36,647 bases of DNA from a virus. Below are positions 1 to 7,845 of this stretch, piece by piece. The notes beneath the pieces were generated by a model. It did not search any database. It was not told the origin of the DNA and saw only the letters and a program-made list of their open reading frames with translations. The first letter of the stretch is position 1. Each line of letters begins with the position of its first letter. A program made the translations under genes and the position numbers. The DNA lies in IMG/VR virus record IMGVR_UViG_3300022836_000018, positions 1 to 36,647 of that record. The stretch is one strand, 5' to 3'.

Positions 1-940
1 CGGATGATGTGAATTCATTATCCAATATCACATATCTCAAAGAATCGTTAGATAGATATGTCCCAAAATTAGTTTTTGTGTCATCGAGCACATTAGAAAA
101 ACTATTTGTGTTGTATGCAATTAAATAACTATCCAACAAAGAGTTCGGTCCGATGTTGCTAGAGTTTATATTTATTTTAAGATACACGATATACACCAAA
201 TCATTAGTGTTAATCCTTTTTCCGTTGATGTCATCGCCAAATTTGATTTCGTAATTTTTATTTTGATTATATCGAACTTCGTAACATTTATCCGAAGTTG
301 TTTTGGTAAATAATTCATTAACTCTTTCCCACTTGCTCCAGTTTGTTGAGTTTTCAGGTTTTACATAAACATCTATACCAAAATGATCTACGGCATTATC
401 ATTTGTTGAAATATAAACAACCTCGTTATCAACTCCGGTTGCTGTATATATCGGATATTCCGTGTAAAGTCCTTGTTTTAATACATGTTTATTATCTAAA
501 TCAGTTATGGATTCTTCGCCATTTAATACCTTTGTGAATGACACATCTTCCGTGAAAGAAAATGGTGTATTACCTACTAACATGTAGGTGTATCTAGGAA
601 TTGTGTAATTTCCACTATTTAAAGTGTTAGTTGTTATTTTTATAGGAGCACTTTGTCCAACCTTTCCGATTGGTTTATAGTTCAACACTTTTATAATTCT
701 GTTCATGTTTTCATATAACTGTGCTTCTGAAAACATACTCTCGGATGAGGTTTTGTTTAGGTAATATAAAAGTGTTGAATATGAATATGAAATCACATCA
801 ATCAGTGCAGAAAGATTGGACCCTTGATAATTTTGATCGGTAAATACACCGTCTTTATTCAATCTATCAACTATAACATCTCTAAGACTCGTACCATCAA
901 ATGTTAAATATGAATTTTTGTTTAATAAATTATCAGCCAT
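1..940 (-). CDS. gp6: Baseplate wedge subunit gp6 (N-terminal part, runs off the window)
   Basis: About 313 codons are open from the ATG at 940 to the window edge with no stop in frame; the C-terminal half lies outside (T4 gp6 has about 660 residues). The N-terminus MADNLLNKNSYLTFDG, the segment LSALIDVISYSYSTLLYYLN and the stretch QLYENMNRIIKVLNYKPIG are typical of gp6, the protein that joins wedges into the baseplate inner ring. It lies just downstream of gp25 on the same strand, as expected for wedge genes. A late-promoter-like octamer GGTAAATA ends five bases before the ATG. No Shine-Dalgarno is present. Identity is a family-pattern judgement from the translated sequence and is quite secure. 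Confidence 0.88.
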   Translation of the reverse strand, partial: MADNLLNKNSYLTFDGTSLRDVIVDRLNKDGVFTDQNYQGSNLSALIDVISYSYSTLLYYLNKTSSESMFSEAQLYENMNRIIKVLNYKPIGKVGQSAPIKITTNTLNSGNYTIPRYTYMLVGNTPFSFTEDVSFTKVLNGEESITDLDNKHVLKQGLYTEYPIYTATGVDNEVVYISTNDNAVDHFGIDVYVKPENSTNWSKWERVNELFTKTTSDKCYEVRYNQNKNYEIKFGDDINGKRINTNDLVYIVYLKININSSNIGPNSLLDSYLIAYNTNSFSNVLDDTKTNFGTYLSNDSLRYVILDNEFTSS

Positions 941-945
941 ATAAA

Positions 946-953
946 TATTTACC
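946..953 (-). promoter_or_regulatory. Late-promoter-like octamer before gp6
   Basis: Minus-strand GGTAAATA followed by five bases and the gp6 ATG. It is a two-mismatch relative of TATAAATA, so it is the weakest of the series. Confidence 0.4.
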
Positions 954-954
954 C

Positions 955-1461
955 TTAGACAATAATTTGTCCGTTATTAGTTACCGATAAATTCACCACA
1001 TGTTTAGTTTTAAGTTTTAAAAAGCGGTAGTGGACCAGTATATCATAACGATTATCATCTGGTTTTGGTCTAACTTGCACCTTGTCAACCCCAATACGAG
1101 GTTCGAACATCTGTAAATTTGTGAGGATCGTATTTCCTATTACATTAGCAACAAAATCATCAACACGTTCAAATAAAAACTGATCTAGTGACGACCCAAA
1201 CTCGGGAGTTAGCAATTTTTGACCTTTTCGAGTATTAAATATATTTCTAATTGAGTTTTTAATGGCGTCATAATCGTTATCAACCTTTATATCACCAGAA
1301 GATTTTGGATGTGCGCCCATACCAACATTTTTTTGTAGTTCTAAATCTAGATGAATATCTGTGTATACGTGGGCGTCTTTAGTGGTCCCAGTAATTACAG
1401 TTTCTCTGGTTTTATTGACCTCTCTAGGCTTTGTAATTGTGTTTAATCGAATTGTTGCCAT
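955..1461 (-). CDS. gp25: Baseplate wedge subunit gp25
   Basis: The protein has 168 residues if started at the ATG at 1461 (MATIRLNT). An in-frame ATG at 1488 would add nine residues, but it lies upstream of the late-type octamer AATAAATA at 1473-1480, which favours 1461. The core matches the gp25/gpW lysozyme-like wedge family: DYDAIKNSIRNIFNTRKGQ, then LLTPEFGSSLDQFLFE and FEPRIGVDKVQV. gp25 is part of the wedge core and helps prime sheath contraction. T4 gp25 is 132 residues; the extra length here is at the N-terminus, before the conserved core. It is followed by gp6 on the same strand. Confidence 0.9.
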   Translation of the reverse strand: MATIRLNTITKPREVNKTRETVITGTTKDAHVYTDIHLDLELQKNVGMGAHPKSSGDIKVDNDYDAIKNSIRNIFNTRKGQKLLTPEFGSSLDQFLFERVDDFVANVIGNTILTNLQMFEPRIGVDKVQVRPKPDDNRYDILVHYRFLKLKTKHVVNLSVTNNGQIIV

Positions 1462-1466
1462 GCTTG

Positions 1467-1474
1467 TATAAGTA
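1467..1474 (+). promoter_or_regulatory. Late-promoter-like octamer TATAAGTA for the 1489 gene
   Basis: TATAAGTA, one mismatch from the T4 late consensus TATAAATA, 14 bases before the plus-strand ATG at 1489. It overlaps by two bases the oppositely directed octamer of gp25. Confidence 0.6.
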
Positions 1475-1480
1475 TTTATT
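1473..1480 (-). promoter_or_regulatory. Late-promoter-like octamer AATAAATA for gp25
   Basis: Minus-strand AATAAATA, one mismatch from TATAAATA, 11 bases before the gp25 ATG at 1461. It decides that start. Confidence 0.6.
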
Positions 1481-1488
1481 ACAAACAT

Positions 1489-2061
1489 ATGATTAATAAG
1501 TTCAATAAATTTAATTCGGTTTACGAATCGGCTTTGGGGAAAATCGTCAAAGAAGAAAACGCCATAGATTCGAAAGTTTATTCGAATGGGTTGAAAATCG
1601 GTTCTAATATCCGTCTAAAACCTAGTTTTTTCTCAAAATCTGAAAGTATCGAGAATATCCCATCCGAACAGTTGGATAGATTAAAGGTTTTAAACAATAC
1701 AAAGTTTGAAAAAGGTGTTCAGCATTTTTTCAAAGTCCGAACAGATAATAGAACCACTGTTGGTCCTAATGTTAAAAGCGCGAACGATCTAAACTCTAAT
1801 AACAAGGAATTTGGTGTTATTTCGGTTGCTTATAAAGATGATCCATCATATAAATTTATGCTTTCGGGTAACGATCTTCGTCATATCGAAATTATCGATT
1901 TTGGAAACGATCTTCCGCCGATATTGAGTCCTGAAAATCCTTATTCTTACCCAGACTCTGAAAGAGGGAAACCAACCCCTGTAAATGATACTCAATTTGT
2001 TGGTCTAGGAAATTCTCCGACGACTCGATCTCTGCCTACTAAGAACACCAAGCTCCGATAA
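1489..2061 (+). CDS. Putative virion/internal protein with targeting-like N-terminus
   Basis: The 190-residue product is not recognised. It starts MINKFNKFNSVYE followed by SALG, resembling the short amphipathic leader plus acidic cleavage site shared by several proteins of this window. The middle (KFEKGVQHFFKVRT, then KEFGVISVAYKDD) looks like a small beta domain, and the last 50 residues are rich in Pro, Ser and Thr and probably disordered. It is transcribed divergently from gp25 from a TATAAGTA late-type box, so late expression is likely. Its stop at 2059-2061 almost touches the end of gp44, a convergent arrangement. Function unknown; packaging in the head is an inference. Confidence 0.75.
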   Translation: MINKFNKFNSVYESALGKIVKEENAIDSKVYSNGLKIGSNIRLKPSFFSKSESIENIPSEQLDRLKVLNNTKFEKGVQHFFKVRTDNRTTVGPNVKSANDLNSNNKEFGVISVAYKDDPSYKFMLSGNDLRHIEIIDFGNDLPPILSPENPYSYPDSERGKPTPVNDTQFVGLGNSPTTRSLPTKNTKLR

Positions 2062-2063
2062 GA

Positions 2064-2990
2064 TCATTTCAAAATTTTCTCTGCACTGATAAGAAAGCAG
2101 TAAAAGTTGATTTCATGGTCAATTACGAAATTGTCTCGATAGGTAAACTCACCCAATTCCAATAATAGTTCTTTTTTCTTGGCATCTGCGATGGGATCAT
2201 CGTAAATGATGTTAAAAAGAGATTTATATAGGTTTTGATAATCCGAATTAAACTCAGATTCGCCTTGGATTATGCATTTTCGGAGTTTTAACACACTATC
2301 ACATGTTTTGAGTTGTGTCCATAGAATTTTTGTAAAATTATCGGCTATATCTCCTTTTACCAGAACCAATTTTCCTGTCACTGATGACATTTGAAGATCG
2401 TTGATGGTTCTTCGCATATCGGGGAATCTATCCTTGACAAAATTGATCAGTTCCGGTAGATTATCACCAATATCGATGTTTTCCTCTTTTAATATCTTAA
2501 TACATCGTTGAATACACCCCTTTAAATCTGGTTTTAGATTGAAAATGATGCATCTGGACCTGATGGGTTCGATGATTTTTGAAAATTGGTTTGCGGTGAG
2601 GATAAAACGAGTCGTTTCATTATATTCCTCCATCACACTTCGAAGTCCTCGCATCGCTGTTGGTGACATACCATCACATTCGTCGAGTAAAATCACTTTT
2701 CTTTGTCCATCAAATGACCTCGTTTGAGCAAATGTCATAACCTTAGTCCGAATGGCATCAATACCACTCTCATCACTAGCATTGATATATAGCGATTGGC
2801 ATCCCAAAACTGCCTTTATGAGCACTTTGGCTGTTGTAGTCTTTCCTATCCCCGCTCTACCATGAAAAAGCAAATGTGGGATATCCGTGGATAGTCTTTC
2901 TAGATGGGTTCTAACATCATCAGTCAGAACAATTTCATCAATTTTAGTCGGTCTCCACTTTTCAACCCAAAGTTTATCATAATGATTCAT
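2064..2990 (-). CDS. gp44: Sliding clamp loader large subunit gp44
   Basis: AAA+ ATPase of 308 residues, close to T4 gp44 (319). Visible motifs are Walker A GRAGIGKT at residues 44-51, Walker B LLDECDG around 101-107, a sensor-1 region ILTANQFSKI near 130-139 and the arginine-finger SRC motif at 145-147. With the small subunit gp62 it would load the gp45 clamp on primer-template DNA for replication and, in T4, for late transcription. It lies alone here, with the gp62-like gene about 17.5 kb away, whereas the two are adjacent in T4. No late-type box directly precedes it, but the short gene upstream on the same strand has one. No Shine-Dalgarno is seen. Confidence 0.92.
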   Translation of the reverse strand: MNHYDKLWVEKWRPTKIDEIVLTDDVRTHLERLSTDIPHLLFHGRAGIGKTTTAKVLIKAVLGCQSLYINASDESGIDAIRTKVMTFAQTRSFDGQRKVILLDECDGMSPTAMRGLRSVMEEYNETTRFILTANQFSKIIEPIRSRCIIFNLKPDLKGCIQRCIKILKEENIDIGDNLPELINFVKDRFPDMRRTINDLQMSSVTGKLVLVKGDIADNFTKILWTQLKTCDSVLKLRKCIIQGESEFNSDYQNLYKSLFNIIYDDPIADAKKKELLLELGEFTYRDNFVIDHEINFYCFLISAEKILK

Positions 2991-3009
2991 TGGATGAATG
3001 TATCATATA

Positions 3010-3174
3010 TTAACCATTTATCAAGTCTTTTCCCGCAAATTGTGGGGGAACCATGTTTTGCTCATTTGTCTGTGTTCTAACACCGCTATTTTGAGCCAAC
3101 CAATTTAAAAGAGATTGAACATGTTCTGTAGATATCTGATATTGGCCGTAGCCTTGTATAATTACCGTTGTCAT
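3010..3174 (-). CDS. Small phage protein, 54 residues
   Basis: The product starts MTTVIIQGYGQYQIS and contains VQSLLNWLAQNSGVR, the layout of small conserved proteins in T4-like phages of unknown role. An in-frame ATG at 3192 would add six residues, but the late-type box GATAAATA at 3183-3190 lies between the two, favouring 3174. It sits immediately upstream of gp44 on the same strand with a 19-base gap. Confidence 0.65.
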   Translation of the reverse strand: MTTVIIQGYGQYQISTEHVQSLLNWLAQNSGVRTQTNEQNMVPPQFAGKDLING

Positions 3175-3182
3175 ATTAAAAC

Positions 3183-3190
3183 TATTTATC
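3183..3190 (-). promoter_or_regulatory. Late-promoter-like octamer GATAAATA for the 54-residue gene
   Basis: One mismatch from TATAAATA; eight bases separate it from the ATG at 3174. The transcript could continue into gp44. Confidence 0.6.
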
Positions 3191-3245
3191 AACTATTTTC
3201 AAATATCAATAAAATATATCTAAAGGTGATAAATGTATAGTATAA

Positions 3246-3253
3246 GATAAATA
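3246..3253 (+). promoter_or_regulatory. Late-promoter-like octamer GATAAATA for gp16
   Basis: One mismatch from TATAAATA; eight bases separate it from the ATG at 3262, the same geometry as at 3183-3190. Confidence 0.6.
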
Positions 3254-3261
3254 TTTAATAT

Positions 3262-3750
3262 ATGCAAGAAAATTCCGAAATTGATGATATTGTAGCTGAA
3301 TTAAAGGCTGGTGCTGCCCCTTCGCATGAGTTTCCTACAAAAATTACAATACCCGAATTAACCGATGAGAATGTTGGTGTGTATATTTACACCAGATCCG
3401 CCGAAATGATCGAATTAGGTATGGCATCTATACGAAGTATGCAGACATTGATAGCCACAGCAGCAGATCCTAAAGAAATTAGCGCATATGCTCAACTTAT
3501 ATCAACCATTTCCAAATCGATAGATAATTTAAATAAGATTTATCTGCAAGAGAAACAATCTAAAAACAACATCGAGATGAAAAAAATTGAAGCAGAAGGT
3601 CGTAACAAGAACCCACTTCTTGGAAATTCGGTGGGTCAACAAAACAACCAAATATTTGTAGGTTCTAGAGACGATGCGATAAAAATGATGAACGGTCCTA
3701 AAAAAATCGAGTTAGAAGATAATGATATTATCGAAGCTAATGTTGGATAA
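3262..3750 (+). CDS. gp16: Terminase small subunit gp16
   Basis: The 162-residue protein matches T4 gp16 (164) in length and layout: an acidic N-terminus, a central two-helix region (SAEMIELGMASIRSMQTLI, then ISAYAQLISTISKSIDNLNK), a charged segment, and near the C-terminus IFVGSRDDAIKMM, the counterpart of the FxGS element of gp16 proteins. gp16 forms a ring that regulates the large terminase gp17 during DNA packaging. gp17 is not in this window. The gene stands alone on the plus strand, convergent with the homing endonuclease that ends eight bases later. No Shine-Dalgarno is present. Confidence 0.85.
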   Translation: MQENSEIDDIVAELKAGAAPSHEFPTKITIPELTDENVGVYIYTRSAEMIELGMASIRSMQTLIATAADPKEISAYAQLISTISKSIDNLNKIYLQEKQSKNNIEMKKIEAEGRNKNPLLGNSVGQQNNQIFVGSRDDAIKMMNGPKKIELEDNDIIEANVG

Positions 3751-3757
3751 CAATCTT

Positions 3758-5209
3758 TTAAATTGGAAATATTTTCTCGAATTTAAGATGTCCACAATCC
3801 CATATTCTATCGAGTCCGTTCAATTGCATATTCTCCCATTCGGTTAAAGTTTCATCATATATTTTTAATTTATTTTTGATGATATCTTTTCGATAGCCGT
3901 ATCTATGTTTTCGTTCGTTTCCAATAATATACCAATATCCCGGTAAGGTCGATCCAATAGATTGAAATCCCATATTGATATATACGTTACCTTTAGACCA
4001 TCGCTTATCAGCATAAGTTATGATTTTTTTGGGTGATCTTGTTCTTTCAAAGAATTTTAACATTTTCGATGCGGCACCAATGATTGAGAAATTAGAAACC
4101 GAACAAAATCTTACCAATTCCCATTCATTTTCTGTTTGATTGTAACCGAGAGCTATCCGTTTGGGTGAAAAAGTCATAACCGATACTAAACGATTTTTAT
4201 AAAAAAGGCCAATGAATACATTCGATTTATCATTCCCCTGTATATGATATTTTTGTAAAAATTTATTTTTGACATCTTTAGATATTTCCTTAATGATACA
4301 TTTTCTGGCATAAATTTTTCTTGTGAAGTGACCTAAAATATTTTTAAGTCTCGTTTTCACAATTTTTTGTTTATTCACCCATTCATCTTCAAATATATGG
4401 ATTAACCGATAACCTAGATTTTCTGCTAATTTAGATTTTTGATAATGGTAAAATTTGGATTTTTTTCCAGACATTTCCGAGTGCCAATACAAACCATCTA
4501 ATTCAATTGCGATATTCTTATCTGGGATTACAACATCCAATTCCATCGGTTTTATGATTTCTCTATCTTGCTCTATTATATTATGTTCGTATTTTTTTAT
4601 ATACTGGATTAATTCGTTTTCGATTATAGACTGTCCCTTAGTTTCGATTTTTGGTAAACATACGAAGCATCTCGGAATTTTTCCATCATCCAAATCACTA
4701 GTAAATTCGTTATTACATATAGAACATTTAAATGGATATTTGTTCTGCACCCCATCGTAATCGGTTATATCAAAAAGGGGAATTATCGATTTTAATCGAT
4801 CTGAGTTTTTCAATTTCGTATAAAATTTATCTAACAACTTTCTTTTAATAGTCTCTTTAACATGTGGTCGAGATTTTTTCACCCCTTCCGAAATTTTCTT
4901 CCTAATTTCTATATTTTTTGATGGATTATCGGTTCCATATTTATCAATAAAATTTTCTTTCGTTCTTTGTTGGATTTCTAGATTTTGAGCAGCATATCGA
5001 ACACCATATTTTTTAAGATTCGTTTCTTCCTTTTTAATTTTTATTTCACATGATTTGGATGGATTATCTACACCATAACGTGATATATATGCCATTTTCT
5101 TCTTATCTTGAACTTCTTTGGATCGGTTCGAATGTCCTAAAATATATGTATTTTTGTGATTTTTTAGGGGTTCACCACAACCACATTTACAATATTTATT
5201 TTCGTTCAT
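3758..5209 (-). CDS. Free-standing homing endonuclease, Vsr/EDxHD-like
   Basis: The 483-residue protein begins with a Cys-rich knuckle (CKCGCGEPL) and a ring of repeats reading KYGVDNPSK, KYGVRYAAQ and KYGTDNPSK (about residues 44-100), as in DNA-binding modules of phage homing endonucleases. A CxxC pair of treble-clef type follows (CSICNNEF, later CFVC). The nuclease core MELDVVIPDKNIAIELDGLY with WHSE and then GYRLIHIFEDEW fits the Vsr-fold EDxHD family. The C-terminal part (YHIQGND, then IGLFYKNRLVSVMTF) resembles the acetyltransferase-like tail often seen on such enzymes. It lies between gp23 and gp16, downstream of the gp23 terminator, an intergenic site typical of selfish endonucleases that spread by cutting a neighbouring gene. 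Confidence 0.82.
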   Translation of the reverse strand: MNENKYCKCGCGEPLKNHKNTYILGHSNRSKEVQDKKKMAYISRYGVDNPSKSCEIKIKKEETNLKKYGVRYAAQNLEIQQRTKENFIDKYGTDNPSKNIEIRKKISEGVKKSRPHVKETIKRKLLDKFYTKLKNSDRLKSIIPLFDITDYDGVQNKYPFKCSICNNEFTSDLDDGKIPRCFVCLPKIETKGQSIIENELIQYIKKYEHNIIEQDREIIKPMELDVVIPDKNIAIELDGLYWHSEMSGKKSKFYHYQKSKLAENLGYRLIHIFEDEWVNKQKIVKTRLKNILGHFTRKIYARKCIIKEISKDVKNKFLQKYHIQGNDKSNVFIGLFYKNRLVSVMTFSPKRIALGYNQTENEWELVRFCSVSNFSIIGAASKMLKFFERTRSPKKIITYADKRWSKGNVYINMGFQSIGSTLPGYWYIIGNERKHRYGYRKDIIKNKLKIYDETLTEWENMQLNGLDRIWDCGHLKFEKIFPI

Positions 5210-5261
5210 TTAATATAATTAACACTGTCGGTGTCGTAAATCAAATTTATTTTTTAAAATG

Positions 5262-5295
5262 AGAAAGCCCACTACCTTACGATAGTGGGCTTTCT
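5262..5295 (-). terminator. Rho-independent terminator after gp23
   Basis: A perfect 13-base-pair stem (5262-5274 with 5283-5295) closes an 8-base loop. Read on the minus strand it follows the gp23 stop by 26 bases and is followed by an A/T-rich tract containing TTTT. It is the strongest hairpin noticed in the window, fitting the need to end abundant capsid transcripts and to insulate the downstream endonuclease. Confidence 0.85.
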
Positions 5296-5321
5296 GGGAC
5301 TTTATTCGTTCTTGTCTAAGC

Positions 5322-6752
5322 TTAGAGGTATACTCTTCCAGATGATGCCGAGAATTCTTGGCCGAGGCCGCGAACAAGGATCACATGATAGAACAAGGAT
5401 GCTCCGAAGATATAATCAACAACACCATATCGAGTCATAAGACCAACCCTTGGGCTGAAATCATTAGGACCGATGGTTCGTTGAATCATTACGGGAATAT
5501 AAGGACAATAAACTATGCCAGTGTCGTAATATTCTGCACCTTTGTAACCTAGTAAAGCGTATTCAAGAGCAGCGTCTCTCGCTCCGGATAGGAACTGGGC
5601 GTCAGTTCTGGTGTCGCGGTAGACTGTGAAGCGGCCTCCGAGATTACCAACCTTGGCAATGCCAGTAGGTTGTGTATTCACGTTACCATTCACACTCATC
5701 CACTGAAACTCAGGCAACATTTCCAAAATCGCACAAACTCTAGGAGTTGCGATGATGAAGTTAGCAGCACCACGCCTGTTACGGATCGCGATACGGTTTG
5801 CTTCAACAATGATCTTGGAATAGAAGTCTCGGTTTCTCTCTCCGAGCCAACGTGCGTCAGCCGAAGCAGCATACCAGAAGCTATAACCATTTCCTGCACC
5901 TGCTGTGAGGGCTACTTGGATCATTCTGATAACCATTTCACGGTCGATTTCGGCCTGTAACTCATACGACATTGCGTTGGTGAGTTCAGAATCGATATCG
6001 AGACCGTTCATGTTCTTCAAGTCCTGCTCTAGTTCAACAGACCAACGCGCTGCAAGGCGGCGGGTGCCAGCTTCGACAGCGGTTTTGCTGAATTCGACGG
6101 TTACTTGAGGAATATTACCAGTTAGCTCAAACTGACTTAGGATCGCAGCAACACCTTGATCGGATTCGAGGATATTGAAACCCGCGTTTCCTGTTAGGGC
6201 TTGCGAGCTTGTGCCAGTAAAGCGTGTATCTAAGTGTTGATAGCCTAGTTCTTTTCCATCGGCACCGGATCTTTCGATTCCTGCGCCGTAGGTGGTTTTG
6301 CCATTGGCATAACCATCGATGCCATTGGCACCTAAACTATCAGCCTCATAGCGGTAACGGAGAGCGAATGCGAGTCCGACTGGACCACTCATTGGCTGAA
6401 CACCGACAATCTCATTGGTAATCAACTCTGGGAACGTACGTCGAACCATTGGTATTAATACCTTTGGTAGACGAGCATCGCCCGTAGCATAATTATCGCC
6501 AGAAAATGCGCCAGCAGTTCCTTGGTGAGATCCGAAGACTCCACCAGTTGCGGCTGAATTACCAGCCTCCTGCAAACACCATTTTTCTTGGTTTTCCATG
6601 AGAATAGCTGTATTTAGGCGGGTGTGTTCGTTGGAAATAGGACTAACTTTGTCAGAACTATGATCGAGAACAGGTTCCCACTTTTCTACAAGCTGTTGTG
6701 CGCGTGAACGGTCAATAAAGCCGGTTGCGGGTTTTACATTTTTAATACTCAT
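5322..6752 (-). CDS. gp23: Major capsid protein gp23
   Basis: The 476-residue protein has the T4 gp23 layout. A 62-residue propeptide ends in LQE followed by AGNSAATGG, matching the (L/I)xE cleavage rule of the gp21 prohead protease (cut expected after E62). The N-terminal arm FSGDNYATGDARLPKV follows, then MVRRTFPELITNEIVGVQPM and the HK97-fold body. T4 gp23 has 521 residues, so this is slightly short. The gene ends upstream of a strong terminator and follows gp22 by 42 bases. The start is preceded by AAAGTAATAAT with no clear late octamer, so it may be read through from gp22. Part of its arm is duplicated in the protein at 31789-32340. Confidence 0.96.
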   Translation of the reverse strand: MSIKNVKPATGFIDRSRAQQLVEKWEPVLDHSSDKVSPISNEHTRLNTAILMENQEKWCLQEAGNSAATGGVFGSHQGTAGAFSGDNYATGDARLPKVLIPMVRRTFPELITNEIVGVQPMSGPVGLAFALRYRYEADSLGANGIDGYANGKTTYGAGIERSGADGKELGYQHLDTRFTGTSSQALTGNAGFNILESDQGVAAILSQFELTGNIPQVTVEFSKTAVEAGTRRLAARWSVELEQDLKNMNGLDIDSELTNAMSYELQAEIDREMVIRMIQVALTAGAGNGYSFWYAASADARWLGERNRDFYSKIIVEANRIAIRNRRGAANFIIATPRVCAILEMLPEFQWMSVNGNVNTQPTGIAKVGNLGGRFTVYRDTRTDAQFLSGARDAALEYALLGYKGAEYYDTGIVYCPYIPVMIQRTIGPNDFSPRVGLMTRYGVVDYIFGASLFYHVILVRGLGQEFSASSGRVYL

Positions 6753-6789
6753 ATTATTACTTTCTTTCTATGGGATACAAAATTGGTGG

Positions 6790-6810
6790 ACGTATTATTT
6801 AGTAATACGT
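6790..6810. other. Short inverted repeat at the gp22-gp23 junction
   Basis: ACGTATTA and TAATACGT form an 8-base-pair stem with a 5-base loop. It covers the last codons and stop of gp22, just before the leader of gp23. It could act as an mRNA processing or stability element that raises capsid over scaffold expression; this is inference. The orientation is symmetric. Confidence 0.45.
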
Positions 6811-7688
6811 TCCAATTCACTCAGATATCCGCTAACAGGACTGTTTGCCCCATTAGTTTTAACGACTCCTTCAGAAACAAGCTGTGTGGGTTTAGCATCA
6901 CGACTGATAGCAGTCTTGGTTGCAGCAACCGCTGACTTCTGTGTTTCTTCCTGTTCGCCGTTTTCGAACATCTCAACAACATAATTGAAATTTTCTCTGA
7001 TGTATGTTACATCCTTATCTTCGAGAAGTTTAATGATAAATTCTTTTTTAGCAGATGCCATTCCTTTAGTTTTACCTTCAAGGATCATTGCAGTCTTAAC
7101 TTTGCCTAACTCACGATGTAGTTTAGCATTTTGGTCGTTGGCCTCGCTCAACAAACCAGCCATCTTGTCAAGTTTGTTCTTTCCCAACTTAACAACCGAC
7201 TTAACATTCTCTTGAACCATTTCCGGATCAAAAGAAACCAATTTACGGATATCATTCAATTGCTTGCGAGCGTGTGTGTTTTTAACCGCTTCTTGGATTT
7301 GTGTGTAAGGAATTTTCTTTTCCAAATACATGGAAATAAATTTATCGAGATCGCAAATGATCTTATTCGAGAAAGTAGATGCTTTCTCGTCGATTGACTT
7401 CTTATAGAAGTTAATGATATTACCAAGTTTCTTGGTGTGTGACTCTGTAATAGCTTTAACAACAATTTTTAACTTATCACAATGATCGGTGTCCGATTTT
7501 TCTAAAATATGGTTCAATTTAGCAGCATGATCTTCATCTTGCTCGAACAAAGCCTTTTCAACGGCCAAAGAAACTCTAGCATCGGACTTTTCTTTAACTG
7601 CTGAGTCAAATGCTTCTGCGATTGCAGAAGCAGTTTCTTCGGTAATTAGATTTGGATCTAAATTTTTGAGAAGTTTTTTGAGTTCCAT
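6795..7688 (-). CDS. gp22: Prohead core scaffolding protein gp22
   Basis: The 297-residue protein is highly charged and mostly helical, with no globular motif, as expected of gp22, the main scaffold of the T4 prohead (269 residues). The N-terminal MELKKLLKNLDPNLITEE and the helical blocks SDARVSLAVEKALFEQDEDH and LRELG-type repeats fit. Several (L/I)xE sites are available for destruction by gp21, for example ITE near residue 17. Position between gp21 and gp23 matches T4 synteny. A TATAAGTA late-type box lies 15 bases before the ATG. No Shine-Dalgarno is present. Confidence 0.88.
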   Translation of the reverse strand: MELKKLLKNLDPNLITEETASAIAEAFDSAVKEKSDARVSLAVEKALFEQDEDHAAKLNHILEKSDTDHCDKLKIVVKAITESHTKKLGNIINFYKKSIDEKASTFSNKIICDLDKFISMYLEKKIPYTQIQEAVKNTHARKQLNDIRKLVSFDPEMVQENVKSVVKLGKNKLDKMAGLLSEANDQNAKLHRELGKVKTAMILEGKTKGMASAKKEFIIKLLEDKDVTYIRENFNYVVEMFENGEQEETQKSAVAATKTAISRDAKPTQLVSEGVVKTNGANSPVSGYLSELERITK

Positions 7689-7703
7689 ATTATTTTGTGT
7701 AAT

Positions 7704-7711
7704 TACTTATA
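7704..7711 (-). promoter_or_regulatory. Late-promoter-like octamer TATAAGTA for gp22
   Basis: One mismatch from TATAAATA, 15 bases before the gp22 ATG at 7688. It probably also serves gp23. Confidence 0.6.
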
Positions 7712-7712
7712 C

Positions 7713-7787
7713 TTATTCATCAACAGTTTGTGTTTTTTTCGAATAATAATTTAATTTGTTCGATTTTTTAAATTCTGTTCTGCTCAT
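7713..7787 (-). CDS. Possible 24-residue peptide upstream of gp22
   Basis: ATG at 7787 to TAA at 7713-7715 encodes MSRTEFKKSNKLNYYSKKTQ plus TVDE. It directly follows a 34-base element that recurs at 23133-23166, where a 15-residue frame (MVVGEFIQRKKDNLT) starts at the same point. Both peptides share M-x3-E-F. It may be a leader peptide, a relic or chance; there is no ribosome-binding signal to help. Confidence 0.3.
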   Translation of the reverse strand: MSRTEFKKSNKLNYYSKKTQTVDE

Positions 7788-7818
7788 AAGGGTTGTAGGT
7801 TAGTGTAATAAAAACACT
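7785..7818. repeat. Intergenic element A (copy of 23133-23166)
   Basis: The plus strand contains GGTTAGTGTAATAAAAACA. It is identical to element B at 25 of 34 positions, and all nine differences are transitions. Both copies lie between minus-strand genes and end (in minus-strand sense) on an ATG of a tiny frame. The plus strand looks like the D-arm of a tRNA, but no complete tRNA can be folded. Confidence 0.5.
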
Positions 7819-7845
7819 GCGATTGTTCTTCCGACAACACGAAAA

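Noticed and set aside
5358-6421. Several plus-strand open frames opposite gp23
   Set aside because: They are antisense shadows of a clearly coding gene, with no leaders or recognisable domains.
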